Assembly (NCBI RefSeq): GCF_000169175.1
Contig: NZ_AAWS01000049.1
Span: 1-64,000, forward strand
Source of the DNA: Microscilla marina ATCC 23134
Lineage (GTDB): Bacteria > Bacteroidota > Bacteroidia > Cytophagales > Microscillaceae
DNA: 64,000 nt
Reading direction: 5' to 3'
Positions within the stretch are counted from its first letter, which is position 1. Each line of letters starts with the position of its first letter. A model generated the notes under the pieces. The model saw only the letters and a program-made list of their open reading frames with translations, was not told where the DNA came from and ran no database searches. A program made the position numbers and the translations under genes. Shown here piece by piece: positions 32,980 through 42,683 of this stretch.

Positions 32980-35424
32980 ATGAAACGATTACAACATCTA
33001 TTATTTGCACTTACCTTAACCTGCATTGTGGCGGTAGCCGCAAACGCCCAAATCACTATCCAACTCAAAGACAAAAGCACTAAGGAGCCTCTGGTAGGCG
33101 CAGTAGCTTACAACACTGATAAAACTTTTCAGGCAGTGAGCGATCGTTCGGGTAAAATCAAAGTAAAAGGATTAGAAAACACCGACACTATATTTATTCA
33201 GTTTATTGGTTACAAAACCCTGCGTTACCCGTTGTCAAATGCGACAGCAGGTAGTGTAGTGCAACTTTCGCTGGAAGAGCATGTAGTGTCGACCAGTGAA
33301 GTAGTACTGGTGGCAAATCGTTTACCCGAAAAACGTGAAGACATTGCCCAGCAAATAGAAGTGATTTCGGCAAAAGACATTAAGATGGCAAATGCCCCCA
33401 GTTCAGCTGACCTATTGTCGTCTACTGGAAAAGTATTTGTTCAAAAAAGCCAGTTGGGTGGGGGAAGCCCAGTGTTGCGTGGGCTTGAAGCCAACCGGGT
33501 ATTGATAGTAGTAGACGGGGTGCGAATGAATAATGCCATTTACCGGGGAGGGCACCTGCAAAACGTGATTACACTTGACCCCAACATACAAGAGCGGGTA
33601 GAGATATTGTTTGGATCTAGTTCAGTAATTTACGGCAGTGATGCCCTGGGAGGGGTAATGCATTTTTACTCAAAAAACCCTACCTATGATACTCCCTTTC
33701 AAGCAAATGTAATGACTCGTTATGCCTCAGTAAACAACGAGGCTACTGGTCACCTGGATTTTACGATTGGTCTCAAAAACATATCTTTCCTCACCAGTGT
33801 ATCTTACTCTAAGTTTGGCGATTTGCGCTCAGGTGCCAATTCTAACTTTGTCAATGGGTATCGCTGGGAGCTTCCGGCGTATGCCGAAACAAGAAATGGG
33901 GTAGATGTGGCAGTGCCTAACGATGACCCTCTTTTGCAAAGAAATACTGGGTATAGTCAGCTAGACCTTACTCAAAAAGTAATGATTAAGTCAGGTGGTA
34001 ATACTGAGCACTTATTCAACTTCCAATACTCTGCTTCATCCGATATTCCACGATACGATCGCTTATCAATGATTAAGAATGATGGTACACCCGAAAGTGC
34101 TGTATGGAACTATGGCCCCCAAAGGCGTTTAATGGGAAGCTATAGGTTGAGCCAAACTACCAAGAATCGTTTTTATGATGAGATGAGCCTTACCCTCTCT
34201 TTTCAAAACATAGAAGAGTCGCGCATAGACCGTAAGTTTGGACGTACCCGTTTGCGTACTCGCACTGAAAAGCTGAACATTTTGGGGCTAAACATTGATT
34301 GGCAAAAACAATACAGCAAAACTTTACAGTTCAATTATGGTTTTGAGTTTTACAGCAATGAAGTAAGCTCGCACAACCGCGAAGAAAACGTACAAACCAA
34401 CGAGGTAAGAACCAGTAATGACCCTATCGACCCAGCTGAAACCCGTTACCCACAAGGAGGCAGCAACATGCGATTTTTTGGGGCATACATCAACGTGAAG
34501 AAAAATATCGGATCTTGGTTGGTTGGCTCGGCTGGAGCAAGAGTAAGTGCGACCTCCTTGTATGCCAACTTTGGTAACAACCCACTAAACCTGCCCTTTG
34601 ATGTGGTAGAGCAAGACAACAAGGGGGTAACCGGAAACTTAGGCTTGGTTGCTAAATTACCTAAAAAATGGCGGGTAGCTTTTTCCCTTTCCTCAGGGTT
34701 TAGAACCCCTAATGTTGATGATGCTGGAAAATTGTTTGATTCGGGAGGAGGACTGGTAAGAGTACCTAATGCTGACTTAAGACCCGAAAAAACCTATAAT
34801 ATAGATTTAAGTGTGTTTAAGTCGTTGGCAGATGACAGGATACACCTAGAGTTTACTGGGTACCATATATGGTTAAAAGACATGTTGCGTATTTCTAATA
34901 CTACTATTAACGGGCAAGATTCGTTGTTTTTTGACGGACAGATGAGCCAGGTTCAACATAATAGCAACATTGGTTTAGGCGTGATTTATGGAGTTTTTGC
35001 CAGTGTGCGGGCTGAAATCACCCAAAATATTTTGCTCTTTTCATCGCTTTCCTGGGCAAAAGGCGAAGACCTTACCGAAGGGGCTGTTAACCGCAACCTT
35101 GATCATATTCCCCCTGCTTTTGGACAAACCAGTATTAAGTTTAAGCACCGGAAAATGCGTCACGAGGTTTTTTTCAACTATCAATACTGGAAGTTTTTAA
35201 GCGAATTTAGTGACTCTAGTGTAGACCGTCCTCAGTTTGCTGTACCCGATAAAGGCATTCCAGCCTGGGTTACGCTTAACTATCGGGCAAGTTATAACCT
35301 GCACCCTGCTCTTACCCTTCAGGTGGCAGTAGAGAATATTTTAGATACACATTACCGTACTTTCGCCTCAGGTATCAATGCGCCAGGGCGTAATTTTATT
35401 GTGAGTTTGCGAGGTAAGTTTTAG
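32980..35424 (+). CDS. TonB-dependent outer-membrane receptor
   Basis: 814 aa. Signal peptide (LLFALTLTCIVAVAANA), then a carboxypeptidase-regulatory-like domain (residues ~25-105: ITIQLKDKSTKEPLVGAVAY). The plug domain follows (SADLLSSTGKVFVQKSQLGG, VLRGLEANRVLIVVDGVRMN), then GSSSVIYGSDALGGVMHFYSK. A 22-strand-type barrel ends in RNFIVSLRGKF. The plug resembles haem/haemoglobin and other iron-complex receptors, but the ligand cannot be fixed. No TonB/ExbB genes or substrate-binding lipoprotein is adjacent. A terminator follows at 35487-35532. Confidence 0.93.
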   Translation: MKRLQHLLFALTLTCIVAVAANAQITIQLKDKSTKEPLVGAVAYNTDKTFQAVSDRSGKIKVKGLENTDTIFIQFIGYKTLRYPLSNATAGSVVQLSLEEHVVSTSEVVLVANRLPEKREDIAQQIEVISAKDIKMANAPSSADLLSSTGKVFVQKSQLGGGSPVLRGLEANRVLIVVDGVRMNNAIYRGGHLQNVITLDPNIQERVEILFGSSSVIYGSDALGGVMHFYSKNPTYDTPFQANVMTRYASVNNEATGHLDFTIGLKNISFLTSVSYSKFGDLRSGANSNFVNGYRWELPAYAETRNGVDVAVPNDDPLLQRNTGYSQLDLTQKVMIKSGGNTEHLFNFQYSASSDIPRYDRLSMIKNDGTPESAVWNYGPQRRLMGSYRLSQTTKNRFYDEMSLTLSFQNIEESRIDRKFGRTRLRTRTEKLNILGLNIDWQKQYSKTLQFNYGFEFYSNEVSSHNREENVQTNEVRTSNDPIDPAETRYPQGGSNMRFFGAYINVKKNIGSWLVGSAGARVSATSLYANFGNNPLNLPFDVVEQDNKGVTGNLGLVAKLPKKWRVAFSLSSGFRTPNVDDAGKLFDSGGGLVRVPNADLRPEKTYNIDLSVFKSLADDRIHLEFTGYHIWLKDMLRISNTTINGQDSLFFDGQMSQVQHNSNIGLGVIYGVFASVRAEITQNILLFSSLSWAKGEDLTEGAVNRNLDHIPPAFGQTSIKFKHRKMRHEVFFNYQYWKFLSEFSDSSVDRPQFAVPDKGIPAWVTLNYRASYNLHPALTLQVAVENILDTHYRTFASGINAPGRNFIVSLRGKF

Positions 35425-35486
35425 CAGCATATAGAACCGGTCAGGCAAAGTCCATTTTTAAGATGTCTATTTCTTTTGCTTCATTG

Positions 35487-35532
35487 AAAAATCCCTGGTA
35501 GGTTGTTTTTACACAATTAGCCAGGGATTTTT
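35487..35532 (+). terminator. Rho-independent terminator after the TonB receptor
   Basis: AAAAATCCCTGG (35487-35498) pairs perfectly with CCAGGGATTTTT (35521-35532). Confidence 0.8.
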
Positions 35533-35609
35533 GCTTTAGGATCATTTTTTTATGCTAATTTATTATTAGGAAATCAACTTGTAGCAAAAAACAGTATATA
35601 ACAGCTCAA

Positions 35610-37367
35610 ATGAACTACAAAAAAATGGTCATTCTAAAAACACCTATCCAATCATTATTATTACTGACTTTTGCCTGTGTTTTTTTTATACAGTGTAGCC
35701 CCACAAGCGAGCCTCAAACTCGTTACATACCTATGGAAGCAACTATGGTAGGGGTAATAGATTTAAAACAGTTGTATTTTAAAGCAGATTTTAAGCAAAT
35801 ACAAAGCACCGCTGGGTTTAAAAAATGGCAGACTACAGTATTGAGCCAAAACAAAGATTTGGGCAGTATATTGCTCGATAACCTTCAAAACCCTTTTGCC
35901 AGTGGGATAAACTTTGAGCGTAAAGTTTTTGTGTTCGACTACCCCACCCACCACCTAATCAATACCAATCGTGGTATATTAGTAGCATTGAATAGTGCCA
36001 GTAAGTTTGAACAAATGGTCAGGAAATGGAGCAAAAAACTAGTCATACAAACCGGAAAAGAAGGTTTTAAGTGGGTAGAGCTGGAAGAAAACCTGGCTTT
36101 AGGCTGGAATAAAAAGGTAGCAATGTTGATGATTTCTGCACCTGACTTTAAAATGAATTCAGTAGGTAAGCCACTTGGAGCTAGTACTTACTTGAAACAG
36201 TTTTTTAGCTTTCCGGCAGAAAAATCGTTAAGTAAAAACCGTAATTTTCAGGCCTTTATTCGCAAAGACAATGACTTGGCGCTATGGTACAACCTTGAGG
36301 CAGTGAAACAACAGATGACCGTGGCATTGAAAACCTCTAATTATTCAAAAAACGATCAACAAGTGCTTGACGAAATTTTTAACTTTTCGGATGCGTACAT
36401 TCATTACGAGTTGAATTTTGAAAAAGGTAAAGTACGAGCAACTACACATTATGATTTAAATGATCATCTGAAAAAATTCTACAACAAAACCTACGGAAAA
36501 ACTTTAAGCCCTGAGTTACTGGCAAAGTTACACGATCACAAGCCTATAGGTTTTTTAGGCTTCAGTTGGAATTTTAGCGGTTTATATGATTGGCTCAAGC
36601 GAGTAGAAGACGTAGAACAGCAATTTGAAAAAACAGCCAAGTCTATGAACTTTACCTCACAAGAGTTGCTCGATGCTTTACAAGGTGAATTGATGTTGGC
36701 AGTGACCGGGTACGAAAAGTTTGAGGTAAAAGAAAAAGGCTCACCTTACGGCGATTACTTGACCGAAATGCTGAAAAAACATAAGGTAGGGGAGAAGAAA
36801 TTGGAAGATTTTAGAAAAAGATTGGATGAAATACCTGCAAAAGTGCGGGTAAAGCCTGCGCCAGAGCTGGTGGCTGTATTAAGCGTCAAAAATTCGCAAG
36901 TTGCCCAACAACTGTTAAAGCTACTGGGGCAGTATACCAAATTGACCCCAAGAAAAAGCTATCATAAATTTCAGTGGATGGAGCTTACAATGTATGTAGC
37001 TGTCAGGGCAAATCATTTGGTTGTGAGCAATCAGGAAAAACTTGTGCAAAATTTCTGGAGTAAACAACAAAAACCTGTGCCTATGGTAGGTTTATACAAG
37101 GAAGCCACTCAGTGTACTGGTTTTGGTTATTTTAACTTTAATTTTGATGAATACAATCAAAGCACTCAGCAACATATTAAACAACAAGTGGGGACAAAGT
37201 TTGGGAAGTTACAAGAGGTATTGAACTTATTTGATCACATCAAAGCCCGCAATAAAGGCTTTGATGCCGAAATAGAGCTTGTAATGAGTAACAAAAAAGA
37301 GAATAGCCTTACTACCCTACTCAATGGAGTATTTAACGATGCTGCTATGATTGTCTTGGCAGAGTAA
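35610..37367 (+). CDS. DUF4836-like lipoprotein
   Basis: 585 aa. The N-terminal signal sequence (TPIQSLLLLTFACVFFIQC) has a lipobox-like end with Cys followed by SPTSEP, so lipidation and outer-membrane anchoring are likely. The mature part opens RYIPMEATMVGVIDLKQLYFKAD, the 'P-x-x-A-x-x-V-x-x-I-D-x-x-x-L' opening I associate with DUF4836, a Bacteroidota family of unknown role. It is helix-rich with repeated F-x-x-W motifs. It is alone in its transcript, 185 bp after the TonB receptor. Confidence 0.65.
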   Translation: MNYKKMVILKTPIQSLLLLTFACVFFIQCSPTSEPQTRYIPMEATMVGVIDLKQLYFKADFKQIQSTAGFKKWQTTVLSQNKDLGSILLDNLQNPFASGINFERKVFVFDYPTHHLINTNRGILVALNSASKFEQMVRKWSKKLVIQTGKEGFKWVELEENLALGWNKKVAMLMISAPDFKMNSVGKPLGASTYLKQFFSFPAEKSLSKNRNFQAFIRKDNDLALWYNLEAVKQQMTVALKTSNYSKNDQQVLDEIFNFSDAYIHYELNFEKGKVRATTHYDLNDHLKKFYNKTYGKTLSPELLAKLHDHKPIGFLGFSWNFSGLYDWLKRVEDVEQQFEKTAKSMNFTSQELLDALQGELMLAVTGYEKFEVKEKGSPYGDYLTEMLKKHKVGEKKLEDFRKRLDEIPAKVRVKPAPELVAVLSVKNSQVAQQLLKLLGQYTKLTPRKSYHKFQWMELTMYVAVRANHLVVSNQEKLVQNFWSKQQKPVPMVGLYKEATQCTGFGYFNFNFDEYNQSTQQHIKQQVGTKFGKLQEVLNLFDHIKARNKGFDAEIELVMSNKKENSLTTLLNGVFNDAAMIVLAE

Positions 37368-37377
37368 AATATTGTTG

Positions 37378-37406
37378 GCACCAGCCCAACTAACCAGGGC
37401 TGGTGC
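37378..37406 (+). terminator. Hairpin after the DUF4836-like gene
   Basis: GCACCAGCCC / GGGCTGGTGC, perfect 10-bp stem with a 9-nt loop, followed by a weak T-rich stretch. Confidence 0.6.
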
Positions 37407-37671
37407 TTATATCTCTCCGGTTTACCAAATACAAAAACCTGTGTATTGCTTCCTCCCTCAGCGTCGCTCATAACGTGTGGTGTTTTTGCCAAAATAACTA
37501 TTTGCCAAAAAGCCTGTCATAGAAGATTTTCTCGCGAATAAAGCCCTCTAATGCAAAGTACCTGATGGATAATTCGATCAAATGATTCCTATAATTCATC
37601 TTTTTTATTATATTACATTAAGTAATAATACCCTAAGAAGCATTTGTTCGACAGCAATTATTTGAATGACC

Positions 37672-39357
37672 ATGGAACAAACTCCCCACCCGTATCTTTT
37701 CTTTGACGAAGAAACTGATACGATTATTCTAAGCCCTGAGTCTAAAGAGGTAACACCCAAACAATTATCATTTCAGAAATTTCTAAAAAAATATACTGGT
37801 TATGAAGATGAACTGATTGCGGTTTATCGCCAAAGCATATTAAATGCAAACGAACAACAAGCATACAATCTTAAACCCAAACTTGCAGAGCTTCAAAGGT
37901 ATAAAGATAATGTGTTGCGTCAGGTGCGTCATTTATTGCTGTTATTTTCCGACAAACAGTTTAAGTGCAACTTCCCCTTGTATCGTCAGATATTCAACGC
38001 TTTTGTGGCAGGTGAGCTCGAACAAGTGAATCAACTGTTGATGTCGCCAAAAAGCCTAAAGCAGATTAAAAACCCTACCCATATTGCCGGATTTTTAATA
38101 CTCAAAGCCCATTTTTTAGTCACCAATGAACAGTTCGACCAGGCAGAAGCTTGTTTTAGAGCAGCCATTAAGCACCATGAGTGCTATCAATACCTGATGT
38201 ACTATGTCGAATACTTGAGTTCGGCATCGTCAGTACTGCGTAACCCCAAGCAGAAAGAGTGTAGTGAAGAAGAGATTATTCCTTGGTGTTTGAGGGCAAT
38301 GGCGCTTTCCGAAACCGATGAACAAAAGCTTAAAAGCATGGAAAAAGCCTCATTTTTATATAGTTTTTGTGAGGCACCAATTTACCGCCAGGCAGAGTTT
38401 CAACTCTACCACCATCAAATGAAATACTATAAAAAACTAGTTGCTCAAGATGCGGGAAAATACCGGGCGTATCTTGCCGAGTGTTATGAGTACTTAGGCA
38501 ATTGGTACCGTGAGGCAAAGCATTATAATACGGCCTTGTTGTTTTTTCAGAAAGCCATGGAAATTAATAAAGGATTGGCGGCTGAAAATGCTGGAAGGTT
38601 TTTGCCACGTATGATCTATAATTTGCATTGCATAGGGCACCTTTACCGCGATTGGAACAATATACCTGAGGAAGAGCGCTATCGGGTAGCATTGAGTTAT
38701 TATAAAAAAGGGCTTACTATTAGCCGTCAGCTTGCCGAACAACTGCCACGCAAGCATAACTATGCATTACTGACTATATTGTGGAACCTGGAGAGCTTTG
38801 GGTTTTCGGCAAACCATAATGAAACCATCGAAAATATTTATCTGAACGAGTGGTATCATTACCAAACGCTTAAGAAGAAGAACCCAGGGCACCCCCATGC
38901 CAAACGCTACGCTACTGAGTTGTATGAAAGCTTGGCAATGTTTTATAAAAATAATCAACAAGCCGATAAAGCAGTGAAAATTTATGAAACCCTTGCGTTA
39001 GATGAACCCCATAAGTATATGCATGAGTTGATTTACTGCCTCAATGAAGAGGCACACCAAACCCGCATCATAAAAATATACGAAGAACTTGCCAAGTACA
39101 ACCCTAAAGACTATGACATGAGACTGTCGCAATACCTCAAGTCTGCCGGACTAAGCCTAATATTGAATGGGGAGGATAGGCAAACTTGCTTAAAAGGAGT
39201 GGCGTATATCAATCGTTCAGCGAAAATAGCTCAATCGTACCCACAACTGCCACAAAAGCTATATGAAATACAGGCCGACCAATACTTGTTCAAATCAATC
39301 AAGTTGCTAAGGCCCCAATATTATCAGTTGTTGGTGCCAGTAAATATGTATGAGTAA
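37672..39357 (+). CDS. TPR-like helical repeat protein
   Basis: 561 aa, cytoplasmic (no signal peptide). The acidic opening (YLFFDEETDTIILSPES) is followed by helical pairs. TPR character is clearest at residues ~265-300 (YLAECYEYLGNWYREAKHYNTALLFFQKAMEINK) and in ALSYYKKGLTISRQLAEQLP and LYESLAMFYKNNQQADKAVKIYETLAL. It may serve as a scaffold for the sensor kinase encoded 150 bp downstream. ATG codons at 37666 and 37672 are both possible starts. No named family recognised. Confidence 0.7.
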   Translation: MEQTPHPYLFFDEETDTIILSPESKEVTPKQLSFQKFLKKYTGYEDELIAVYRQSILNANEQQAYNLKPKLAELQRYKDNVLRQVRHLLLLFSDKQFKCNFPLYRQIFNAFVAGELEQVNQLLMSPKSLKQIKNPTHIAGFLILKAHFLVTNEQFDQAEACFRAAIKHHECYQYLMYYVEYLSSASSVLRNPKQKECSEEEIIPWCLRAMALSETDEQKLKSMEKASFLYSFCEAPIYRQAEFQLYHHQMKYYKKLVAQDAGKYRAYLAECYEYLGNWYREAKHYNTALLFFQKAMEINKGLAAENAGRFLPRMIYNLHCIGHLYRDWNNIPEEERYRVALSYYKKGLTISRQLAEQLPRKHNYALLTILWNLESFGFSANHNETIENIYLNEWYHYQTLKKKNPGHPHAKRYATELYESLAMFYKNNQQADKAVKIYETLALDEPHKYMHELIYCLNEEAHQTRIIKIYEELAKYNPKDYDMRLSQYLKSAGLSLILNGEDRQTCLKGVAYINRSAKIAQSYPQLPQKLYEIQADQYLFKSIKLLRPQYYQLLVPVNMYE

Positions 39358-39498
39358 AGTTTTATCGGTAATATTAGATTTTTTAGTGTTCATCCAGCGT
39401 TTTTATCTTCTTTTTGTTTTAATTGAGGTAAATCTCATCAGACATGCGGCAAGCCTGTATATGGAAAGGTTGTATTGTATACAAAAACAGATAAATTT

Positions 39499-39504
39499 GG
39501 AGGT
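39499..39504 (+). promoter_or_regulatory. Shine-Dalgarno GGAGGT deciding the start at 39508
   Basis: GGAGGT ends three bases before ATG 39508. Strong SD sites are rare in Bacteroidota; it supports this start over the longer in-frame start at 39475. Confidence 0.55.
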
Positions 39505-39507
39505 AAC

Positions 39508-40677
39508 ATGCCAGAAAATCAATTGCCCCAGGCCACTATACTTATTGTAGATGATCAAAGTGAGAATATTCAAACTATCACTCACTTTTTGGAAGAAGCA
39601 CAGCAAGGGTACGAACTCCTGATTGCATCAAACGGTAAGATTGCTTTTGAGGTGGCTAAAAAGACCCTACCTGACCTGATCATCACTGATTGGGATATGC
39701 CTTTTATGAATGGACTGGAGCTTACTCAGGCTGTTAAAACCAATGCCTCTACCCAACATATTCCTATATTGCTTATTACAGGAGTGTATACCAGTTCTGA
39801 AGACCTCAAAACTGCGCTGGATGCAGGAGCACACGACTATTTGCGTAAACCAATTCAAAAAGTAGAACTATGGGCAAGGGCGTCTTCAGTGTTAAAGTTG
39901 ATGCAGTCTTACAGTACTATTCAAACCCAGGCCACCGAAATAGAGCGCCAAAACGAAGAGCTATTGGCACAGAATAAACAACTGGAAGAACTCATTGCCA
40001 CCAAAGACAAGTTTTTTAGCATTATAGGACACGACCTTAGTAGCCCCATTTCTCAAATGATAGGCTTTACCGATATGTTGGAGAATCACATAGAGGCTTT
40101 TACTACTGAAGAAATTGTGCAGTTTGTGGCACGCCTCAAAGAGTCATCAATGCAAGGCTTTCGCTTGCTAGACAACCTGTTGCGTTGGTCGCAAACCCAA
40201 ACCGGAAGCATTAGCTTTAACCCTGCAGTATGCTCTTTAAACGAGCTTATTCAGAACAACATTGACTTGCATAAAGAAAAAGCACAAGATAAGGAGGTAA
40301 GCTTTGAATTAAGGGTAAAAGAAGTACACCACTTGGTATTGGACAGTGATATGATAGACACAGTGCTACGAAACCTGGTGTCTAATGCTATTAAATTTAC
40401 TTCCAAAGGTGGGACAATTACTATTACTGTTACCACAGGTGTTCAGGAAGCGACTGTAAGTGTAAAAGATACTGGCATGGGAATTAGTGCCACAAACATT
40501 GCCAAGTTGTTTCGCCCTGATGTACACTATTCTACCAGTGGTACCCAAAATGAAAAAGGGACAGGTTTGGGGCTTATTTTGTGTCGGGAGTTTGTAGAAG
40601 TACACGGAGGTAAAATATGGGCAGAAAGCACAGAAGGAGCGGGGAGTGTATTTAAGTTTACAATTCCCATTAAGTAA
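39508..40677 (+). CDS. Response-regulator receiver - histidine kinase fusion
   Basis: 389-aa soluble two-component protein. Receiver domain residues ~8-125: acidic pair in ILIVDDQSEN, phosphoacceptor Asp near 60 (IITDWDMPFMNG), Lys in LRKPIQKVEL. A coiled-coil linker (ATEIERQNEELLAQNKQLEELI) leads to the dimerisation/phosphorylation helix with His near 174 (FFSIIGHDLSSPISQ). The ATP-binding domain has N-box NLVSNAIKFTS, DTGMGIS and GTGLGLILCREFVEVHGG. Such N-terminal receiver kinases often take phosphate from another kinase. It is next to the array of STAS-like proteins, possible regulatory partners, though these are on the opposite strand. Confidence 0.93.
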   Translation: MPENQLPQATILIVDDQSENIQTITHFLEEAQQGYELLIASNGKIAFEVAKKTLPDLIITDWDMPFMNGLELTQAVKTNASTQHIPILLITGVYTSSEDLKTALDAGAHDYLRKPIQKVELWARASSVLKLMQSYSTIQTQATEIERQNEELLAQNKQLEELIATKDKFFSIIGHDLSSPISQMIGFTDMLENHIEAFTTEEIVQFVARLKESSMQGFRLLDNLLRWSQTQTGSISFNPAVCSLNELIQNNIDLHKEKAQDKEVSFELRVKEVHHLVLDSDMIDTVLRNLVSNAIKFTSKGGTITITVTTGVQEATVSVKDTGMGISATNIAKLFRPDVHYSTSGTQNEKGTGLGLILCREFVEVHGGKIWAESTEGAGSVFKFTIPIK

Positions 40678-40708
40678 CGGGAACCGTAAACTGTTGGTGT
40701 TTTTAAAC

Positions 40709-41146
40709 TTAAGCATCATCAAACAGCCAGGCTTTGGCATCTTCTATATTGTCAAAGTACCTGACTAAGCCAGCAGTTTCACCTGTTTCCTCCATGGTTT
40801 GTTCAAAAGAGAGTTGGGTAATAAAATCTGCATTCTGGATAAAAGCTGTTTTGGGGTAGTACCCAATTGTTTCTACTACTTTTTTGCCAATGTTTTCGTG
40901 TTGCCACTCCTGTAGATCAGGCGATATAGTGAAAAAATTAAATCTATTGTCTAACAACTGATATTTAAATGACGAAATATAACCCTCGTCTATCAGAACT
41001 TTGAGCCCCTCAGATAATAGCGTTTGGTAATCTTCGTCAGTCATATCTGCTGATGCTTCGTGCCAGTATAATTCATATAAATCTAAATCTGTGTCAATAT
41101 ATGCAGTAAAGTAGTTGTTGGATAGGGAGGATATTTGAGTTCTCAT
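40709..41146 (-). CDS. STAS/SpoIIAA-like protein, array member 1
   Basis: 145 aa. One of four tandem paralogues of the family also seen at 3029-3460. Features: N-terminal strand with YFTAYIDTDLDLYELYWHEASADM, the sequence TDEDYQTLLSEG, then LLDNRFNFFTISPDLQEWQ, a GYYPKTAFIQ strand, LSFEQTMEET helix and the closing YFDNIEDAKAWLF. This is the most divergent of the four. ATG at 41146 is chosen because all paralogues start M-[RK]-x-Q-[IT]-S. The fold assignment is inferred. Possibly phospho-switch or partner protein for the adjacent histidine kinase. Confidence 0.72.
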   Translation of the reverse strand: MRTQISSLSNNYFTAYIDTDLDLYELYWHEASADMTDEDYQTLLSEGLKVLIDEGYISSFKYQLLDNRFNFFTISPDLQEWQHENIGKKVVETIGYYPKTAFIQNADFITQLSFEQTMEETGETAGLVRYFDNIEDAKAWLFDDA

Positions 41147-41323
41147 TTTCTTAGGATTTAATACATAGTTAAAAAATATAGACATTACTTGTAAGCAATG
41201 TTTAGTGATTACTATAACTATATACCAAATTAGTTATGGTTCTATGGATATAAAGTATGGCTTTTTTAGGTTTAATTAAGGGAGTATAAGAGGTGTGTAG
41301 GTTTTGAAGACTAAAAACAGTTT

Positions 41324-41773
41324 TTAGTCTTCAGTTTCATAAAATAGCCAGAGTTTGGCGTCTTCTACATTGTCAAAGTACTTGACCATACCATTGGTTT
41401 CGTTGGTTTCTTCCATGCTTTGCTCAAAAGACAGTTGAGTAATGAAGTCTTCGCTTTGGATAAAAGCAGTTTTAGGGTAGTAACCCAGTGTATCAAAAAT
41501 TGCTTTCCCAACGTATTCGTTTTGCCATTCTTGTAACTCAGGTGACATAGTAAAAAAGTTGAACCTATTGTCTAGCAGTTGGCAAAAACTTTGGGTATCC
41601 TTGATGTGATCATTTTTTAGTACAATGTCAAATTGATGCGTTAGTAGCGTGACATATTCTTGATCTGTCATATCTTCTGAGCCTTCCAGCCAATAAAGTT
41701 CATATAGTTTTAGATCTTCGTCAAGAAAGGCCTCGAAATAAGTGTTGTCTTTGCTAGATGTTTGAATTCTCAT
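41324..41773 (-). CDS. STAS/SpoIIAA-like protein, array member 2
   Basis: 149 aa. N-terminal two-thirds are virtually identical to array member 3 (MRIQTSSKDNTYFEAF, LYELYWLEGSEDMTDQEYV, then IKDTQSFCQLLDNRFNFFTMS). The C-terminal 40 residues diverge (NGMVKYFDNVEDAKLWLFYETED). DNA identity with member 3 extends through the upstream non-coding 160 bp, showing a recent duplication with unit ~617 bp. Confidence 0.75.
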   Translation of the reverse strand: MRIQTSSKDNTYFEAFLDEDLKLYELYWLEGSEDMTDQEYVTLLTHQFDIVLKNDHIKDTQSFCQLLDNRFNFFTMSPELQEWQNEYVGKAIFDTLGYYPKTAFIQSEDFITQLSFEQSMEETNETNGMVKYFDNVEDAKLWLFYETED

Positions 41774-42066
41774 GCTTTTAGGAGTTTAATATATAAGTAC
41801 TATGATACACCAAATATTGGAATAAAGGTAAGGCATAGTAAAATATTTTAGTTGGAGAGAATGTGTAGTTAGTCTTGGCTAACCAACAGGATATAAAAGG
41901 GGGGCTACCTCGGATAAGATATCCCCCGAGAATCTCTAGACAGTAGAATCGGCTACTCCTAATAGCCAAGATTTAGCGTCTATTACATTGTCAAAATACC
42001 TTACCAAACCAGATGTTTCCTCTGTTTCCTCCATTGTTTGCTCAAATGAAAGCTGAGTGATAAAAT
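41450..42066. repeat. ~617-bp tandem duplication, unit A
   Basis: Spans the N-terminal coding part of array member 2, the upstream spacer, and the C-terminal part of member 3. It matches unit B (42067-42683) at an offset of 617-618 bp. Ends are approximate. Confidence 0.65.
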
Positions 42067-42391
42067 CTTCACTTTGGATAAAAGCAGTTTTAGGGTAGTA
42101 ACCCAGTGTATCAAAAATTGCTTTCCCAATGTATTCGTTTTGCCATTCTTGTAACTCAGGTGACATAGTAAAAAAATTGAACCTATTGTCTAGCAGTTGG
42201 CAAAAACTTTGGGTATCCTTGATGTGATCATTTTTTAGTACAATATCAAATTGATGCGTTAGTAGTGTGACATATTCTTGATCTGTCATATCTTCTGAAC
42301 CCTCCAGCCAATAAAGTTCATATAGTTTTAGATCTTCGTCAAGAAAGGCCTCGAAATAAGTGTTGTCTTTGCTAGATGCTTGAATTCTCAT
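41936..42391 (-). CDS. STAS/SpoIIAA-like protein, array member 3 (chimeric)
   Basis: 151 aa. Its N-terminal ~110 residues equal those of member 2 and its last ~40 (SGLVRYFDNVIDAKSWLLGVADSTV) equal those of member 4. This is the structure expected from unequal crossing-over between two neighbouring paralogues. The reading frame is intact, so the hybrid is probably expressed. Confidence 0.75.
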   Translation of the reverse strand: MRIQASSKDNTYFEAFLDEDLKLYELYWLEGSEDMTDQEYVTLLTHQFDIVLKNDHIKDTQSFCQLLDNRFNFFTMSPELQEWQNEYIGKAIFDTLGYYPKTAFIQSEDFITQLSFEQTMEETEETSGLVRYFDNVIDAKSWLLGVADSTV

Positions 42392-42683
42392 ACTTTTAGG
42401 AGTTTAATATATAAGTACTATGATACACCAAATATTGGAATAAAGGTAAGGCATAGTAAAATATTTTAGTTGGAGAGAATGTGTAGTTAGTCTTGGCTAA
42501 CCAACCGGAGATAAAAGGGGGTGCCTCGGGTAAGATAGCCCCCGAAAATCTTTAGACAGTAGAATCGGCTACTCCTAGTAGCCAAGATTTAGCGTCTATT
42601 ACATTGTCAAAATACCTTACCAAACCAGATGTTTCGTCGGTTTCTTCCATTGTTTGTTCAAATGAAAGCTGAGTAATAAAATC
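42067..42683. repeat. ~617-bp tandem duplication, unit B
   Basis: Second copy of the unit, covering the N-terminal coding part of member 3, its upstream spacer and the C-terminal coding part of member 4. The spacers share the TATAAAAGGGGGG / ATAAAAGGGGG and CCCCCGA elements. Confidence 0.65.
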
